Shown piece after piece: positions 18,311-27,273 of a stretch of 51,718 bases of DNA. Numbering within the stretch: the stretch's first letter is position 1; every line of letters begins with the position of its first letter. Position numbers and translations under genes: made by a program. The stretch comes from Streptococcus acidominimus (GTDB lineage Bacteria; Bacillota; Bacilli; Lactobacillales; Streptococcaceae): the NCBI RefSeq assembly GCF_001921825.1, contig NZ_MSJL01000013.1:1-51718 (forward strand), in the 5' to 3' direction. Below the pieces are notes generated by a model. That model saw only the letters and a program-made list of their open reading frames with translations. It did not search any database and was not told the origin of the DNA.

Positions 18311-19535
18311 GAGTCACCTCTCGTAAAATAATCTCTTCTACTTTTTTATAACTCTCTTCCCAAGAAGTTCCTTGATATTTCTGACTCATTGCTTCAGCAA
18401 ACTCATTTATATTATTTTTTTCTACTGCTTGACACAATTTAGTAGCTAGATCCACGGGATAAGCTTCTGCATAGACGATATCTGTATTATCCCCCAGTAC
18501 CTTCGTATTATTATCCCCTGTATTCATCACTGGAATACAGCCTGCTACTAAAAGTTCAAGTGGAAGAAGAGAAACATTTGTCAATGAAAGTACTAAACAA
18601 GCAACACTTTCATGATAAATTTCTGCTAATTCTTGCTTATTTAAAATACCTCTATCAACAAATTCAAAAGGAATATCATAGTTCGACATATCTTGCCCGA
18701 AAAACTCGATTTCATATTCTGGATGTTTCTCTTTAAACATTTTCAATGCCATCACACCGATTTCAAAGCCACGACGCTCCGTGTGTGCACGCGCATAGAA
18801 ACAAATTTTCTTCTTCTTATGAATAGTGGTCTTAGGACGATAAATTTCAACATCTGCTCCAAAATCGAAATAATCTGCTTCCATACCGTATTCTTTAACC
18901 TTCTCAGGAAGCCATGCTCCTGCCGTAATTCCATAAAATCCAAATTTATAAGTTGCTTCTGCTAATTTATACCGAGAGCCAACTCCATAAAATATCGGTT
19001 CAAAATCTTGTATAAAATAAAATTTATGCAAGTTGTCCCCCATCAAATTGAATACAGCATAAGCCGTCTCCCAGCTAGTGGCAAATACAACATCCTCATC
19101 TTGAAAGTCATCTAACTCTTTCACAGGAACATTTATTTTGTAGGATCGTTCAAAAATATCCTGTGCCTCTTTAGCCGATTGAGGGATAGTATTATTCCGA
19201 TAGATATAGAAAGTCAATTGGTGTCCCTGAGATTGCAAATGATTTACAAATCTAGAAATCGTTGTATGACCTCCTCCGCCTGGACCAACAGGTGGCGTTA
19301 CCCATGCAATGTTTAATAGTTTTTTATCTAGTTTTGCAGGTCTCACATACGGATGATGAATATAGTCTGCTTTCATCAGATCCTCAAATTGAGGCATGAT
19401 AGGAATACTTGACATATCAATCCTTGATGGAGTATCTCCTACAGCCTGCCCTCTGTTTTTTAACTTATGAGATATTTTCCTTAAGGTAGCTCTGCCACCT
19501 TCATTTCTGTAAGAATTTATCAATTTATTTAGCAT
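18303..19535 (-). CDS. WsaF-like GT4 glycosyltransferase
   Basis: 410 residues. NIAWVTPPVGPGGGGHTTIS and YFIQDFEP match the N-terminal half of WsaF-type rhamnosyltransferases, and the GT-B donor half has FYARAHTERRGFEIG and SLLPLELLVAGCIPV. It uses a nucleotide sugar, probably dTDP-L-rhamnose. In gac/rgp loci this slot normally holds RgpE and the ~580-residue RgpF polymerase; here a shorter enzyme takes the place. The ribosome site is weak. Confidence 0.75.
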   Translation of the reverse strand: MLNKLINSYRNEGGRATLRKISHKLKNRGQAVGDTPSRIDMSSIPIMPQFEDLMKADYIHHPYVRPAKLDKKLLNIAWVTPPVGPGGGGHTTISRFVNHLQSQGHQLTFYIYRNNTIPQSAKEAQDIFERSYKINVPVKELDDFQDEDVVFATSWETAYAVFNLMGDNLHKFYFIQDFEPIFYGVGSRYKLAEATYKFGFYGITAGAWLPEKVKEYGMEADYFDFGADVEIYRPKTTIHKKKKICFYARAHTERRGFEIGVMALKMFKEKHPEYEIEFFGQDMSNYDIPFEFVDRGILNKQELAEIYHESVACLVLSLTNVSLLPLELLVAGCIPVMNTGDNNTKVLGDNTDIVYAEAYPVDLATKLCQAVEKNNINEFAEAMSQKYQGTSWEESYKKVEEIILREVTHV

Positions 19536-19544
19536 ATTAGTTCT

Positions 19545-20588
19545 TTACTTTCGTTTAGATTGAATAAAATTTGTAATGTCTCTTAATGGTTTCGTTATTT
19601 TCCAACTTTGAGAATTTATCAGAGATAGGTATCGAGATTCCAATTCTCTCAAGGACTCAGCTAGCACTTCTTTTTCGTGCTCTAGCTGTTGATAACTTTT
19701 TTCTAATTGCTGGTATTTTTTTTCCATCATTTTTCGATGATCATCAATATCAAAGACTGATTTTTCTAGTCCGATTTTAATATCCCATAATTTTTCAATA
19801 TAGTTTTTGATAGGACTACTTTTAATACTTTCTTTATAAAATTCAATATTTTTCTTATCATCTACTAATGCAAATTCCTGATGTAAACTATGTCTTTTTT
19901 CCACAGGCCAATCTTTCGTGTAAGAACCGTACTGTTTTTTTAAATGACTATCATACTCTTTAGATATAGGAATATGACTGGTTTCAAAAGGAAAAGACTG
20001 ACAGTCTAAAAACTCCACCTTAGAATAGTGCTCTCCAATTGGATTAGCAACATTTAAAATATTATCAGAATCTTCAAAAGGATAGCGATGAAGTATCTCG
20101 TCCATCTTTTCGATGCATTGAAAAATGAATGCCTCATCTGTCCCAAATAATCTTTGTCGATATAATGTATCACTGACTTCATAAATATCTTCAATAAAAG
20201 GATAAATATCTCCAGTCGGAGCTCCTATCAGTGGAAATATATCAACAAAAATACCCGTAAATGAATCTGGGTGATTCAACAAATTATTGGATGTAAACAT
20301 AGAATGAGCATCATAAACCTTGATTCCTAAAATATCAGAATGTAGGGCAGTTAGGCCATTAAAAACCGCAATCTCTTCAGACTCTGAAGACTGAATAATA
20401 TCCACCAATTTTTCTAGGTCATCTATGGGCATTACCAAATCTATATCATCATCCCATGGAATAATCCCTTGCCACAATACAGCACCAATTTTAGTACCAC
20501 CAGCAGCAAAATAGCGTAAATTATTCTCCTCACAAATTTTTTTAATTTCCTCATATACATGAAACATTTTTTGTTGTATAGGATTCAT
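19545..20588 (-). CDS. LicD-family protein with C-terminal coiled coil
   Basis: 347 residues. The N-terminal ~240 residues are LicD-like: YFAAGGTKIGAVLW then IPWDDDIDLVMP, the metal-binding DDDID motif of the nucleotidyltransferase-fold phosphotransferases that transfer phosphocholine or polyol phosphate. Residues about 265-325 are a charged coiled coil, ending with SQSWKITKPLRDI, a tail otherwise common at the ends of streptococcal glycosyltransferases. It lies in the rhamnan operon, so it probably decorates that glycan with a phosphate-linked group. The substrate cannot be told from sequence. Confidence 0.8.
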   Translation of the reverse strand: MNPIQQKMFHVYEEIKKICEENNLRYFAAGGTKIGAVLWQGIIPWDDDIDLVMPIDDLEKLVDIIQSSESEEIAVFNGLTALHSDILGIKVYDAHSMFTSNNLLNHPDSFTGIFVDIFPLIGAPTGDIYPFIEDIYEVSDTLYRQRLFGTDEAFIFQCIEKMDEILHRYPFEDSDNILNVANPIGEHYSKVEFLDCQSFPFETSHIPISKEYDSHLKKQYGSYTKDWPVEKRHSLHQEFALVDDKKNIEFYKESIKSSPIKNYIEKLWDIKIGLEKSVFDIDDHRKMMEKKYQQLEKSYQQLEHEKEVLAESLRELESRYLSLINSQSWKITKPLRDITNFIQSKRK

Positions 20589-20596
20589 TTGCTTAT

Positions 20597-21796
20597 TTAC
20601 TCCCAGGTTCCTTTTAATTTTAACAATCCATTATCATGCTTTTCACCTCGAATAGCAAAATGTACAATATCTTCTTTCTCTATGAATGCATAAGGAATAA
20701 ATTCCTTATATTGTTCATCAAACTGAAATAGAGAGGCTGTCAATTCAAAGTTTCGATTGTTGAAATCTGTTAATTCCAACTCATAAACAAAAGAGTGGAC
20801 TCCTTTTGTTTTCGAGGTAATCTTCCACTTCCTATGCTCATCATAAATACCATCATTGATAACAGAAGCCGTTTTATCCGTACTTTCATCAATTAGAGAA
20901 ATACCAAAGCTAACAGGAACATCGTCGGGAGTGTAGTAAAAGATCCTTGCTTTCAATATATCTTGACTAGATAAGACTGTCTTAGAAAGTAGTTCGATTT
21001 TAATCCACGGCTTATCCGTTGTATCTTCTCTTGACTCATCGTGTACATGGTTATCTAAATTTTTCATTGTGTAATAATTTGCAACTTCTTCAGGCGAACT
21101 GTTTAAAACAACCTTTCCTTCTTCTAGCATAATCGCCTTATTGCAAAATTTTCTGGCAGAATCCATTGAGTGGGTCACAAGTATTACTGTCTTTTTTTCT
21201 TCTTTAAGTTGACGAAAATAATCAAAACATTTTCTCTGGAATGCCTCATCTCCGACAGCGAGCACTTCATCTAAAATTAGAATATCCCCTTGAGCTTTAA
21301 TTGCAATTGAGAAGGCTAAGCGCACCTGCATTCCACTGGAATAGTTCTTCAATTTTTGATCCATGAACTCTTCTAGCTCTGCAAACTCTACAATATCATC
21401 ATACATATCCGCAATTTCTTCTCTAGAAAAACCTAACAAAGCCCCATTTAAATAAATATTTTCACGACCGGTCAATTCTGGATTAAATCCTACGCCAAGC
21501 TCAATAAAAGGTACTAAAGTTCCATTTACAATAACTCTTCCAGATTCTGGTGTATAAATTTGAGAAATAACTTTTAAAAGAGTCGATTTCCCTGAACCAT
21601 TCCGTCCAATAATTCCAAAAAAGTCCCCTTTTTCAACTTCAAAAGAAATATCTTCTAATACGTGTTGCTCCCTATACCCTTTAATTCCTCTAAAGTAATT
21701 AACTAAGCTAGTTCGCAGACTTTGAGTAGACTCTGTCGGCAAGCGAAATGATTTCTTCACATGTTCTACTTTTAAAGCAATTTGTTTCTCTGTCAT
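20597..21796 (-). CDS. rgpD: ABC transporter ATPase, polysaccharide export (RgpD/GacE)
   Basis: 399 residues. The ATPase domain (1-245) has Walker A GRNGSGKST, signature SSGMQV and Walker B ILILDEVLAVGDE. A C-terminal ~150-residue beta domain, as in Wzt-type O-antigen transporters, may bind the glycan. With the permease it exports lipid-linked polysaccharide. The longer-than-basic ATPase suggests recognition of a specific, possibly capped chain. The start overlaps the permease stop. Confidence 0.9.
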   Translation of the reverse strand: MTEKQIALKVEHVKKSFRLPTESTQSLRTSLVNYFRGIKGYREQHVLEDISFEVEKGDFFGIIGRNGSGKSTLLKVISQIYTPESGRVIVNGTLVPFIELGVGFNPELTGRENIYLNGALLGFSREEIADMYDDIVEFAELEEFMDQKLKNYSSGMQVRLAFSIAIKAQGDILILDEVLAVGDEAFQRKCFDYFRQLKEEKKTVILVTHSMDSARKFCNKAIMLEEGKVVLNSSPEEVANYYTMKNLDNHVHDESREDTTDKPWIKIELLSKTVLSSQDILKARIFYYTPDDVPVSFGISLIDESTDKTASVINDGIYDEHRKWKITSKTKGVHSFVYELELTDFNNRNFELTASLFQFDEQYKEFIPYAFIEKEDIVHFAIRGEKHDNGLLKLKGTWE

Positions 21797-22602
21797 TATA
21801 GAATCTCCGCAAATTTCTTAGATTTTCGTTTAAACAATACATATCCAAATAGAAAAACTGAAATAGATAGTATATAGGGGATCGTTAAAAATAATTTATT
21901 GTTAAAGATATCACTTGAAATTGTTGCTCCAGAATAGACAATAAAATGTCGCAATTCTTGAATAATTTGAGCTAAAGGATTCAACATCATAATTTTTGCA
22001 ACAGTCATATGTCCTCTTTGAATAATATAGGTTATAGAATAAATAATTGGTGTCGAGTACATTCCAGCTTGTAAAATAACTTCCCAAATAGGCCCAATAT
22101 CACGGTATTTGACAAAAAATGTTGATAAGATGAAAGCGATTCCTGTAGCAAATAGCAGTAATTCGATAAACAATGGGATTATAACCAGTACCTGCACAGT
22201 TGGTGTTACTCCATTAATCAGTGAAAAGATAAATACAACTAATAAATTGATAAAATAATTAATCGCAGCATTGATGATTGAAGAAAATACGATAATTTCT
22301 TTTGGAAAATTGATTTTTCTCAACAAATCACCACGAGAAGCAATAGAGAGCATTCCCATATTAGTCGCTTCTGTAAAGAAGTTCCATGTGACCATACCGA
22401 GGAGCAAACTCACTGCATAGTGAGGTGTTCCATCATCAAAGCGCAAAAAGCGTACAAATACTAAATACATGATTGTAAATAACAACAGAGGTTTCAGGAT
22501 AGACCAGAGATGACCAATCACACTTCCCTGATACCGTAGTTTAAAGTCTGTTTTGACCATTTCTTTTAGTAAAATAATATTTTTTTTATGAAATAAATTC
22601 AT
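21796..22602 (-). CDS. rgpC: ABC-2 permease, polysaccharide export (RgpC/GacD)
   Basis: 268 residues, six membrane segments, starting with the family motif DFKLRYQGSVIGHLWSILKP. It partners the ATPase encoded next. AAGGAG precedes the start. From here downstream the operon is visibly more AT-rich than rgpA and rgpB. Confidence 0.9.
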   Translation of the reverse strand: MNLFHKKNIILLKEMVKTDFKLRYQGSVIGHLWSILKPLLLFTIMYLVFVRFLRFDDGTPHYAVSLLLGMVTWNFFTEATNMGMLSIASRGDLLRKINFPKEIIVFSSIINAAINYFINLLVVFIFSLINGVTPTVQVLVIIPLFIELLLFATGIAFILSTFFVKYRDIGPIWEVILQAGMYSTPIIYSITYIIQRGHMTVAKIMMLNPLAQIIQELRHFIVYSGATISSDIFNNKLFLTIPYILSISVFLFGYVLFKRKSKKFAEIL

Positions 22603-22604
22603 GT

Positions 22605-23540
22605 TTACTCCTTATAAGCAAATTTCGTCAGGATTAAGCTGGTAAAGACCAGAGTATGAAAGCCCTTGTTTTTCCGATAGCCGTAAGTACGGAGCCGCTT
22701 GAGCCGCTCCCAAACGGGTACGTCCATAATGGAGACAAAATTCTCTACCAATGCTCTGTCCTTAGCGGTTAGGGGGAGCGCTAAGAGGTTCTTAGCCTGC
22801 CTTTGACTGGCTTTTATCAATTTCCAATATTTGTCAAATAGTACATGGGGACGAATCCAATGTCTCATCCGTTTTTTAAGAGTGCGTGCTCCCAAGACAT
22901 TGGCTTCATGTTGACGATAGAGTTCTGTCGGCTCATCAATGTAGACCAGATTTCCCAGTGCTGAGGCAATTAGGGCTAAATACCAATCGTGCATCAGTAA
23001 GTCGTGTTCTTCTTGACCAGTCCAATAGGTAGCCAAACAATGATTGATCATGGCAACACCACCAGTAACTGTATTTTCTGTCAACTCCTGCACCAATTGG
23101 GTATTGGCATGACCCGATTGACTTTTAATCATGCTTGGAGACATCACGGTCAAGTCCTGCCCTACGACTGTTAAGTCCGTATAGACGAGCAGGGGCTTGT
23201 CTTTCGGATAGTTCTTTGCAGCAGCAAGCTGGAGTTCCAATTTCTGCTCTAACCAAATATCATCTTGGTCACTGAAGAAATAGTAGTCTGCAGCGCCATA
23301 TTGCAAGAGGGCATGAAAACTTCGAATCACACCAAGATTTGTCGTCTCATCAGGATTGATCAAGTGAATCCGACTATCTTTTTGGCAATACTCGCCAATG
23401 ATTTGCCGCGTTCCGTCACTTGACCCATCATCGCGAATCAACAGGGTCCAGTCACCAAAGGTCTGGTGGCAGATACTATCCAGCTGTTCTTTTAAAAAGC
23501 GTTCACCATTGTAGGTGGAGAGTAAGATATGTACTTTCAT
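22605..23540 (-). CDS. rgpB: GT2 rhamnosyltransferase (RgpB/GacC)
   Basis: 311 residues; GT-A fold with LLSTYNGERFLKEQLDSI, RDDGSSDGT and FSDQDDIWL (DxD), the pattern of RgpB/GacC, an alpha-1,3-rhamnosyltransferase acting early on the lipid-linked primer. It overlaps rgpA by four bases. Base composition resembles rgpA and the housekeeping genes. Confidence 0.88.
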   Translation of the reverse strand: MKVHILLSTYNGERFLKEQLDSICHQTFGDWTLLIRDDGSSDGTRQIIGEYCQKDSRIHLINPDETTNLGVIRSFHALLQYGAADYYFFSDQDDIWLEQKLELQLAAAKNYPKDKPLLVYTDLTVVGQDLTVMSPSMIKSQSGHANTQLVQELTENTVTGGVAMINHCLATYWTGQEEHDLLMHDWYLALIASALGNLVYIDEPTELYRQHEANVLGARTLKKRMRHWIRPHVLFDKYWKLIKASQRQAKNLLALPLTAKDRALVENFVSIMDVPVWERLKRLRTYGYRKNKGFHTLVFTSLILTKFAYKE

Positions 23541-24685
23541 CGTAAAAATAAATCCTCATACTGCCCAACAATTTGCGCCCATGTATAGTAAGTTTCCATC
23601 CGCTTCTTGGCCGCTTGACCCAGCGCTTGGCTTTCTTCTTGGGCGTCAATGCTATTTAGCAAGTTGGCTAAATGACCCTTCTTCTTAGTCCAGTAGTAGG
23701 CAGTGTCAGCTGCAACTTTTTGGTTAAATTCAACGTCTAGAAGCAGATTTTCATCAGTCTGAGCTAAGGCCTCCAGCAGACCTGGATTGGTTCCACCAAC
23801 CTCGTGACCATGCAGATAAGCCCGTGCTTCTTGGCGAATGTATTTTAATAATTCCTGCTGGTAGACTGTTCCTACAAATAAGATCCGTGCATCCGTGTCA
23901 AATTTCGTCTCAGCTTTCAGGGTTTCAAAATAAGCTGATCCCTCGTAATTACAGATGATCACTAATTTTCTAGAGGTCGTAGATGCCATAAATTCTCGAA
24001 TAATTGTCGCATAATTATTTTCCGGTACAAATCGCCCTACAACTAGGTAATAGTCCTTTTCCACTAACTGAAAACGCTCAAAAAATGCACGTACTTCTGG
24101 GCTTTCCTTGCCTAAAGTTGTTGGTAATAAATCTGTCCCATAAGCAATATAGGTGGTCTTGGAGCCGGGATAGGAGTTGCGAATATAGGCTTCAATCCCT
24201 TCATTGTCCGTTATTACTAGATCTGCATAGCGAGCCATCAACTTTTCAGAATACTTGAGATAGGCCTGGACAGGACGAGACCATTTGCTTCGTTTCCACT
24301 CTAGCCCATCCGGATTGACAAAGAGGCTGCCTCCTGCTGCACGAATCTGGCTGGCAAAAGGTGCAATAAAGGTACCAATTGTATTTCCCAAAACATAGAA
24401 AATCGGTCTCTCCAACTGCTCTTTTTTTATCAAAGAAAGGGCATAGCGGATCGCCATCATATCATAGATAATCACACGCGCAGGTCCTAGCTTAGGAGGA
24501 TTGATGGTAAAGCAGTCCACTCCCTTGTAATCGCTATGCTCATGGTGTGAGTGGTCTGATAAACATGCCACATGGTACTTGATATTCTTGCTGACTTGAC
24601 GGCTCACCAATTGCTCAACAAAGGTCTCAAAACCGCCATACTTAGCTGGCAATCCACGACTGCCAATGATAAAAACGTGTCTCAT
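23537..24685 (-). CDS. rgpA: GT4 rhamnosyltransferase starting rhamnan synthesis (RgpA/GacB)
   Basis: 382 residues. N-terminal DUF1972-type domain GSRGLPAKYGGFETFVEQL; C-terminal GT4 donor motif EVGGTNPGLLEALA. GacB/RgpA adds the first rhamnose to GlcNAc-diphospho-undecaprenol. It is the first gene of the operon; a TAAAAT -10-like box lies about 35 bases upstream in the gap before the repeat block. Confidence 0.9.
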   Translation of the reverse strand: MRHVFIIGSRGLPAKYGGFETFVEQLVSRQVSKNIKYHVACLSDHSHHEHSDYKGVDCFTINPPKLGPARVIIYDMMAIRYALSLIKKEQLERPIFYVLGNTIGTFIAPFASQIRAAGGSLFVNPDGLEWKRSKWSRPVQAYLKYSEKLMARYADLVITDNEGIEAYIRNSYPGSKTTYIAYGTDLLPTTLGKESPEVRAFFERFQLVEKDYYLVVGRFVPENNYATIIREFMASTTSRKLVIICNYEGSAYFETLKAETKFDTDARILFVGTVYQQELLKYIRQEARAYLHGHEVGGTNPGLLEALAQTDENLLLDVEFNQKVAADTAYYWTKKKGHLANLLNSIDAQEESQALGQAAKKRMETYYTWAQIVGQYEDLFLR

Positions 24686-24774
24686 AATGTCCCAAACTCT
24701 AAAAAGTAATATCGTATTATTTTACCATAAATTAGATAAAAATCATAGAAAAACGTGGAGCGAAGCGCTGACAT

Positions 24775-25897
24775 TATAGCCGTTTAGTTTATTTTAGTAC
24801 TAGCTCAAACAGTCTGGGGAGAGACTGTTTGAGATGGGAAATGAAGAAAACGAAGTTTTCGTTAAAAGTCGCAGGTAGTTGTCTAGTTGATAACTAGACA
24901 AGTGACAGATAAGAAAAGTGTAACTTTTCTCAATGGTACAATTTAAGATACGAGGACGTCAAAAAAGCGAATGAAAATTAGGAAACATGACGTAGAAGCG
25001 TAGCTTCTAGGAATGTTTATCTATTTTCCGAGCTTTTAGTCCGAGTTCAATTTCAAGATACAAAGCCCGTAAAAAACTCAAAGCGCACTCAAGAGTATCC
25101 GTATCTGTAAAGCAGGCATAGCCTGTAACAGCTACGGCAAACTAGGAAATCTGACGAGTGAAAAGCTCCAGTGGAGGTTTTCAGCCTATTTCTTAAAGAA
25201 CCATCATCAGCTGAAGCTGAAACAGTTATGTCTCTTTTTCGCACAGAGTTTAGGGCGTGTTCAATTATAAGATACGAGAGCGTTAAAAGCACACAGTGAA
25301 AATAGGAAATTGACGCCGTGTCTTAAGACACAAGGCAATTTATCTTTTTCACACAGTGCTTAGCTCGAGTTCAATTACACAAAATCCGAGAGCGTTTGAC
25401 ACGAGTTTCACTCGTTTTATCTCCAACCTTCCACAGTCTAGAAATAGACTGTGGAAGCAACTCCTAGACAAAATAGGCGGCCGAACAGAAGCTTTAGCTT
25501 CGTCGTGAGCCCCCACAAGGGCAACTAGATTGGCGTATAAGCGCCAATCAGATGCCTACTGTGATATTTCTTGATTTACTTAACCTTTCGACTACGCTTT
25601 GTCAGTGAGTTGTAGCTCAAGTTCAATTATACAAGATACAAGGGCGTTTGACACGAGTTTCACTCGTTTTATATCCCACCTCCCACAGTCTATTCCTAGA
25701 CTGTGGGAGCGAGCCAAGCAAAAATAGGAGTTTTGACGAGTGAAAAGCTCCAGTGGAGGTTTTCAGCCTATTTCCTAAAGAACCATCATCAGCTAAAACT
25801 GAAACAGGTATCGCTCTTTTTTGCACAGCTCGTAGTCCGAGTTCAATTATACAAGACGAGTTAACGAAGTAATAAAAATATAAACTAAATGACTATA
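24775..25897. mobile_element. 1.12 kb composite repeat with RUP-type ends
   Basis: The left end (TATAGCCGTTTAGTTTATTT) and the right end (ATAAACTAAATGACTATA) are the two termini of the RUP element found whole at 33262 and 42427, and both finish in TATA. Between them RUP is split at AAGACGAG and about 1 kb of BOX-like units is present head to tail, each starting near AAGATACGAG and closing near GAGTTCAATT (starts at about 24947, 25053, 25271, 25380 and 25630). Short ORFs here are by-products of repeats. No gene is seen in 24686-26228. Confidence 0.75.
25457..25615. repeat. Structured ~160 bp repeat, copy 1
   Basis: This copy is related to the two identical copies at 38434 and 44383. Hairpins are GAAGC-GCTTC and GATTGGCG-CGCCAATC. 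In the other copies the second hairpin is GATTGTAG-CTACAATC, so two base pairs changed on both sides. The flanks (GGCAACTA...AGATGCC) are conserved. Confidence 0.7.
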
Positions 25898-25902
25898 GCA
25901 CA

Positions 25903-25940
25903 AAAATGCATTCAATAGGAGTTTACATCGAACGCATTTT
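25903..25940 (-). terminator. Candidate terminator
   Basis: On the minus strand AAAATGCGTTC pairs with GAATGCATTTTTG, with a T run after it. It lies beyond the end of the rfbD-surface protein operon. Confidence 0.4.
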
Positions 25941-25999
25941 GAAACTCATTCTTCAAGCACCAGTAGCATCTATAAAAATCAACATCTATTAGGTAACGA

Positions 26000-26135
26000 A
26001 ACCGCAGGTAGAACTGAATGTCAACAAGCGAATAAACAGGGGCAGAGTTTGATTTTTAACGAGTATGAGGTAAAAAGAGAAATCCGCACAGCCTGTGGCT
26101 AGCTTTCTTATTTGCTTTTGACCTATTGAGTATTC
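26000..26135. repeat. BOX-C-like remnant
   Basis: TGTGGCTAGCTTTCTTATTT followed by GCTTTTGACC and TATTGAGTATT resembles the end of the pneumococcal BOX element (boxC). A second partial match, TTTGATTTTTAACGAGTAT, lies at 26048-26066. No ORF of note. Confidence 0.45.
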
Positions 26136-26155
26136 CTCTCTAGAAACAATCATAA

Positions 26156-26191
26156 AAAATCAACCAAAGTAGCTAGACTTTGACTGATTTT
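26156..26191. terminator. Terminator after the surface-protein gene
   Basis: AAAATCAACCAAAGT pairs with ACTTTGACTGATTTT around six bases. Both arms carry A/T runs, so it may act in both directions. It lies about 40 bases after the surface-protein stop. Confidence 0.6.
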
Positions 26192-26228
26192 AGAACTCTA
26201 TACACTATTTGATGTTATTGAGCGAGCC

Positions 26229-27251
26229 TTAGTTTTTTTCTGTCTTTCTCTTGGCTAGAAGAAGGCTTACTAGGCCAACTAGGAATAGACCGAGAGTTGG
26301 TAACATCATCCCTTGAGTACTGGACGTTTTCGGTAAAATCCTGACCTGATTGCCAGTAGTATTGTTCTCAGGTGGATTGTTTTCTCCTGTCCCGCCTGGC
26401 TGATCATTTGAACCAGTTCCTGGATCTCCTTGACCAGCTGGAGTTGGAGGTAGATTCCCAGATCCATTCGTTCCTAATCCGCCTGACTCTCCTTCTTTAG
26501 GTTGTGGAGTCAATTGGCGAGTTAACTCCTCAATTCGCTGCTCAATCCCTGTGAAGTCAAAAGGAAACTCTGGCTGAGAGGCCGTAGCAAGGGCTTGACC
26601 ATATTGGATTATTTGAGTCTGTAGAGCTTCTATATCAATCGTATCTTGAAGAAAGAGTGCCTGAAATTTTTTCTCTTCTTCAACAGCATATTCTTGATAA
26701 CCCTCTATAGCCGCCTTGTTCTTAGCCAGTTCTGCTAAGATAAGTTCTTTCATATACTTTAATGCAGCCAGCTCCACTTCAGGTGGTGTCGCTGCTTCAT
26801 CATCTTCCTCATACTTAGCAACTGTATCCTTAGCTTCCTGAATACCGTAACCACCCATTGCACCTCGCATCGTCCATAGGAAGTGATAATGTCCAGCGAT
26901 ACTGTTGATAAGAGATTGTTTAATTCCCTCAAATACTACCCACTGCTCCGGCGTTAAAGTCTTCTCTATGTCCGCACTTTCTTCCTCCCAAGCCTTAGTA
27001 GCTAGTTCGGGAGCAATATCCAACATTTCTTTGAGCACAGTTTCATAAAATTCCTGCATCTCGACCCGTAATTTAGCTTGGGTATATTCTTGAATCCCTG
27101 CCTTTTCTTCAGCTGTCAGCTCATAGGTCTTGACCTGAACCGTTTCTGCCGCTACAGGTAAGGTAGCGAAAACGGGAAGACTGCTTCCTCCTAGTAAACT
27201 AAGAACTAGTCCTGCCTGCAATAAATTTTTCATCATCTTATTCTTTTTCAT
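26229..27251 (-). CDS. Cell-wall-anchored surface protein with LPKTS sorting signal
   Basis: 340 residues. A signal peptide (MKKNKMMKNLLQAGLVLSLL...) precedes a Glu/Lys-rich helical domain (about 45-245) of unknown function. A Gly/Pro/Asn-rich wall-spanning stretch (about 248-300) follows, then LPKTS, a hydrophobic segment and KRKTEKN. The sorting motif has Ser where Gly is usual. It starts 22 bases after rfbD with AAGGAGGAAG, so both are probably one transcript. I do not recognise the helical domain; it may be an adhesin. Confidence 0.75.
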   Translation of the reverse strand: MKKNKMMKNLLQAGLVLSLLGGSSLPVFATLPVAAETVQVKTYELTAEEKAGIQEYTQAKLRVEMQEFYETVLKEMLDIAPELATKAWEEESADIEKTLTPEQWVVFEGIKQSLINSIAGHYHFLWTMRGAMGGYGIQEAKDTVAKYEEDDEAATPPEVELAALKYMKELILAELAKNKAAIEGYQEYAVEEEKKFQALFLQDTIDIEALQTQIIQYGQALATASQPEFPFDFTGIEQRIEELTRQLTPQPKEGESGGLGTNGSGNLPPTPAGQGDPGTGSNDQPGGTGENNPPENNTTGNQVRILPKTSSTQGMMLPTLGLFLVGLVSLLLAKRKTEKN

Positions 27252-27273
27252 TTTATCTTCCTCCTTAGATAAA

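Noticed and set aside
25089-25826. Two 67-residue ORFs in the repeat block
   Set aside because: They share peptides only because they cross the same repeat modules; no ribosome site or family match.
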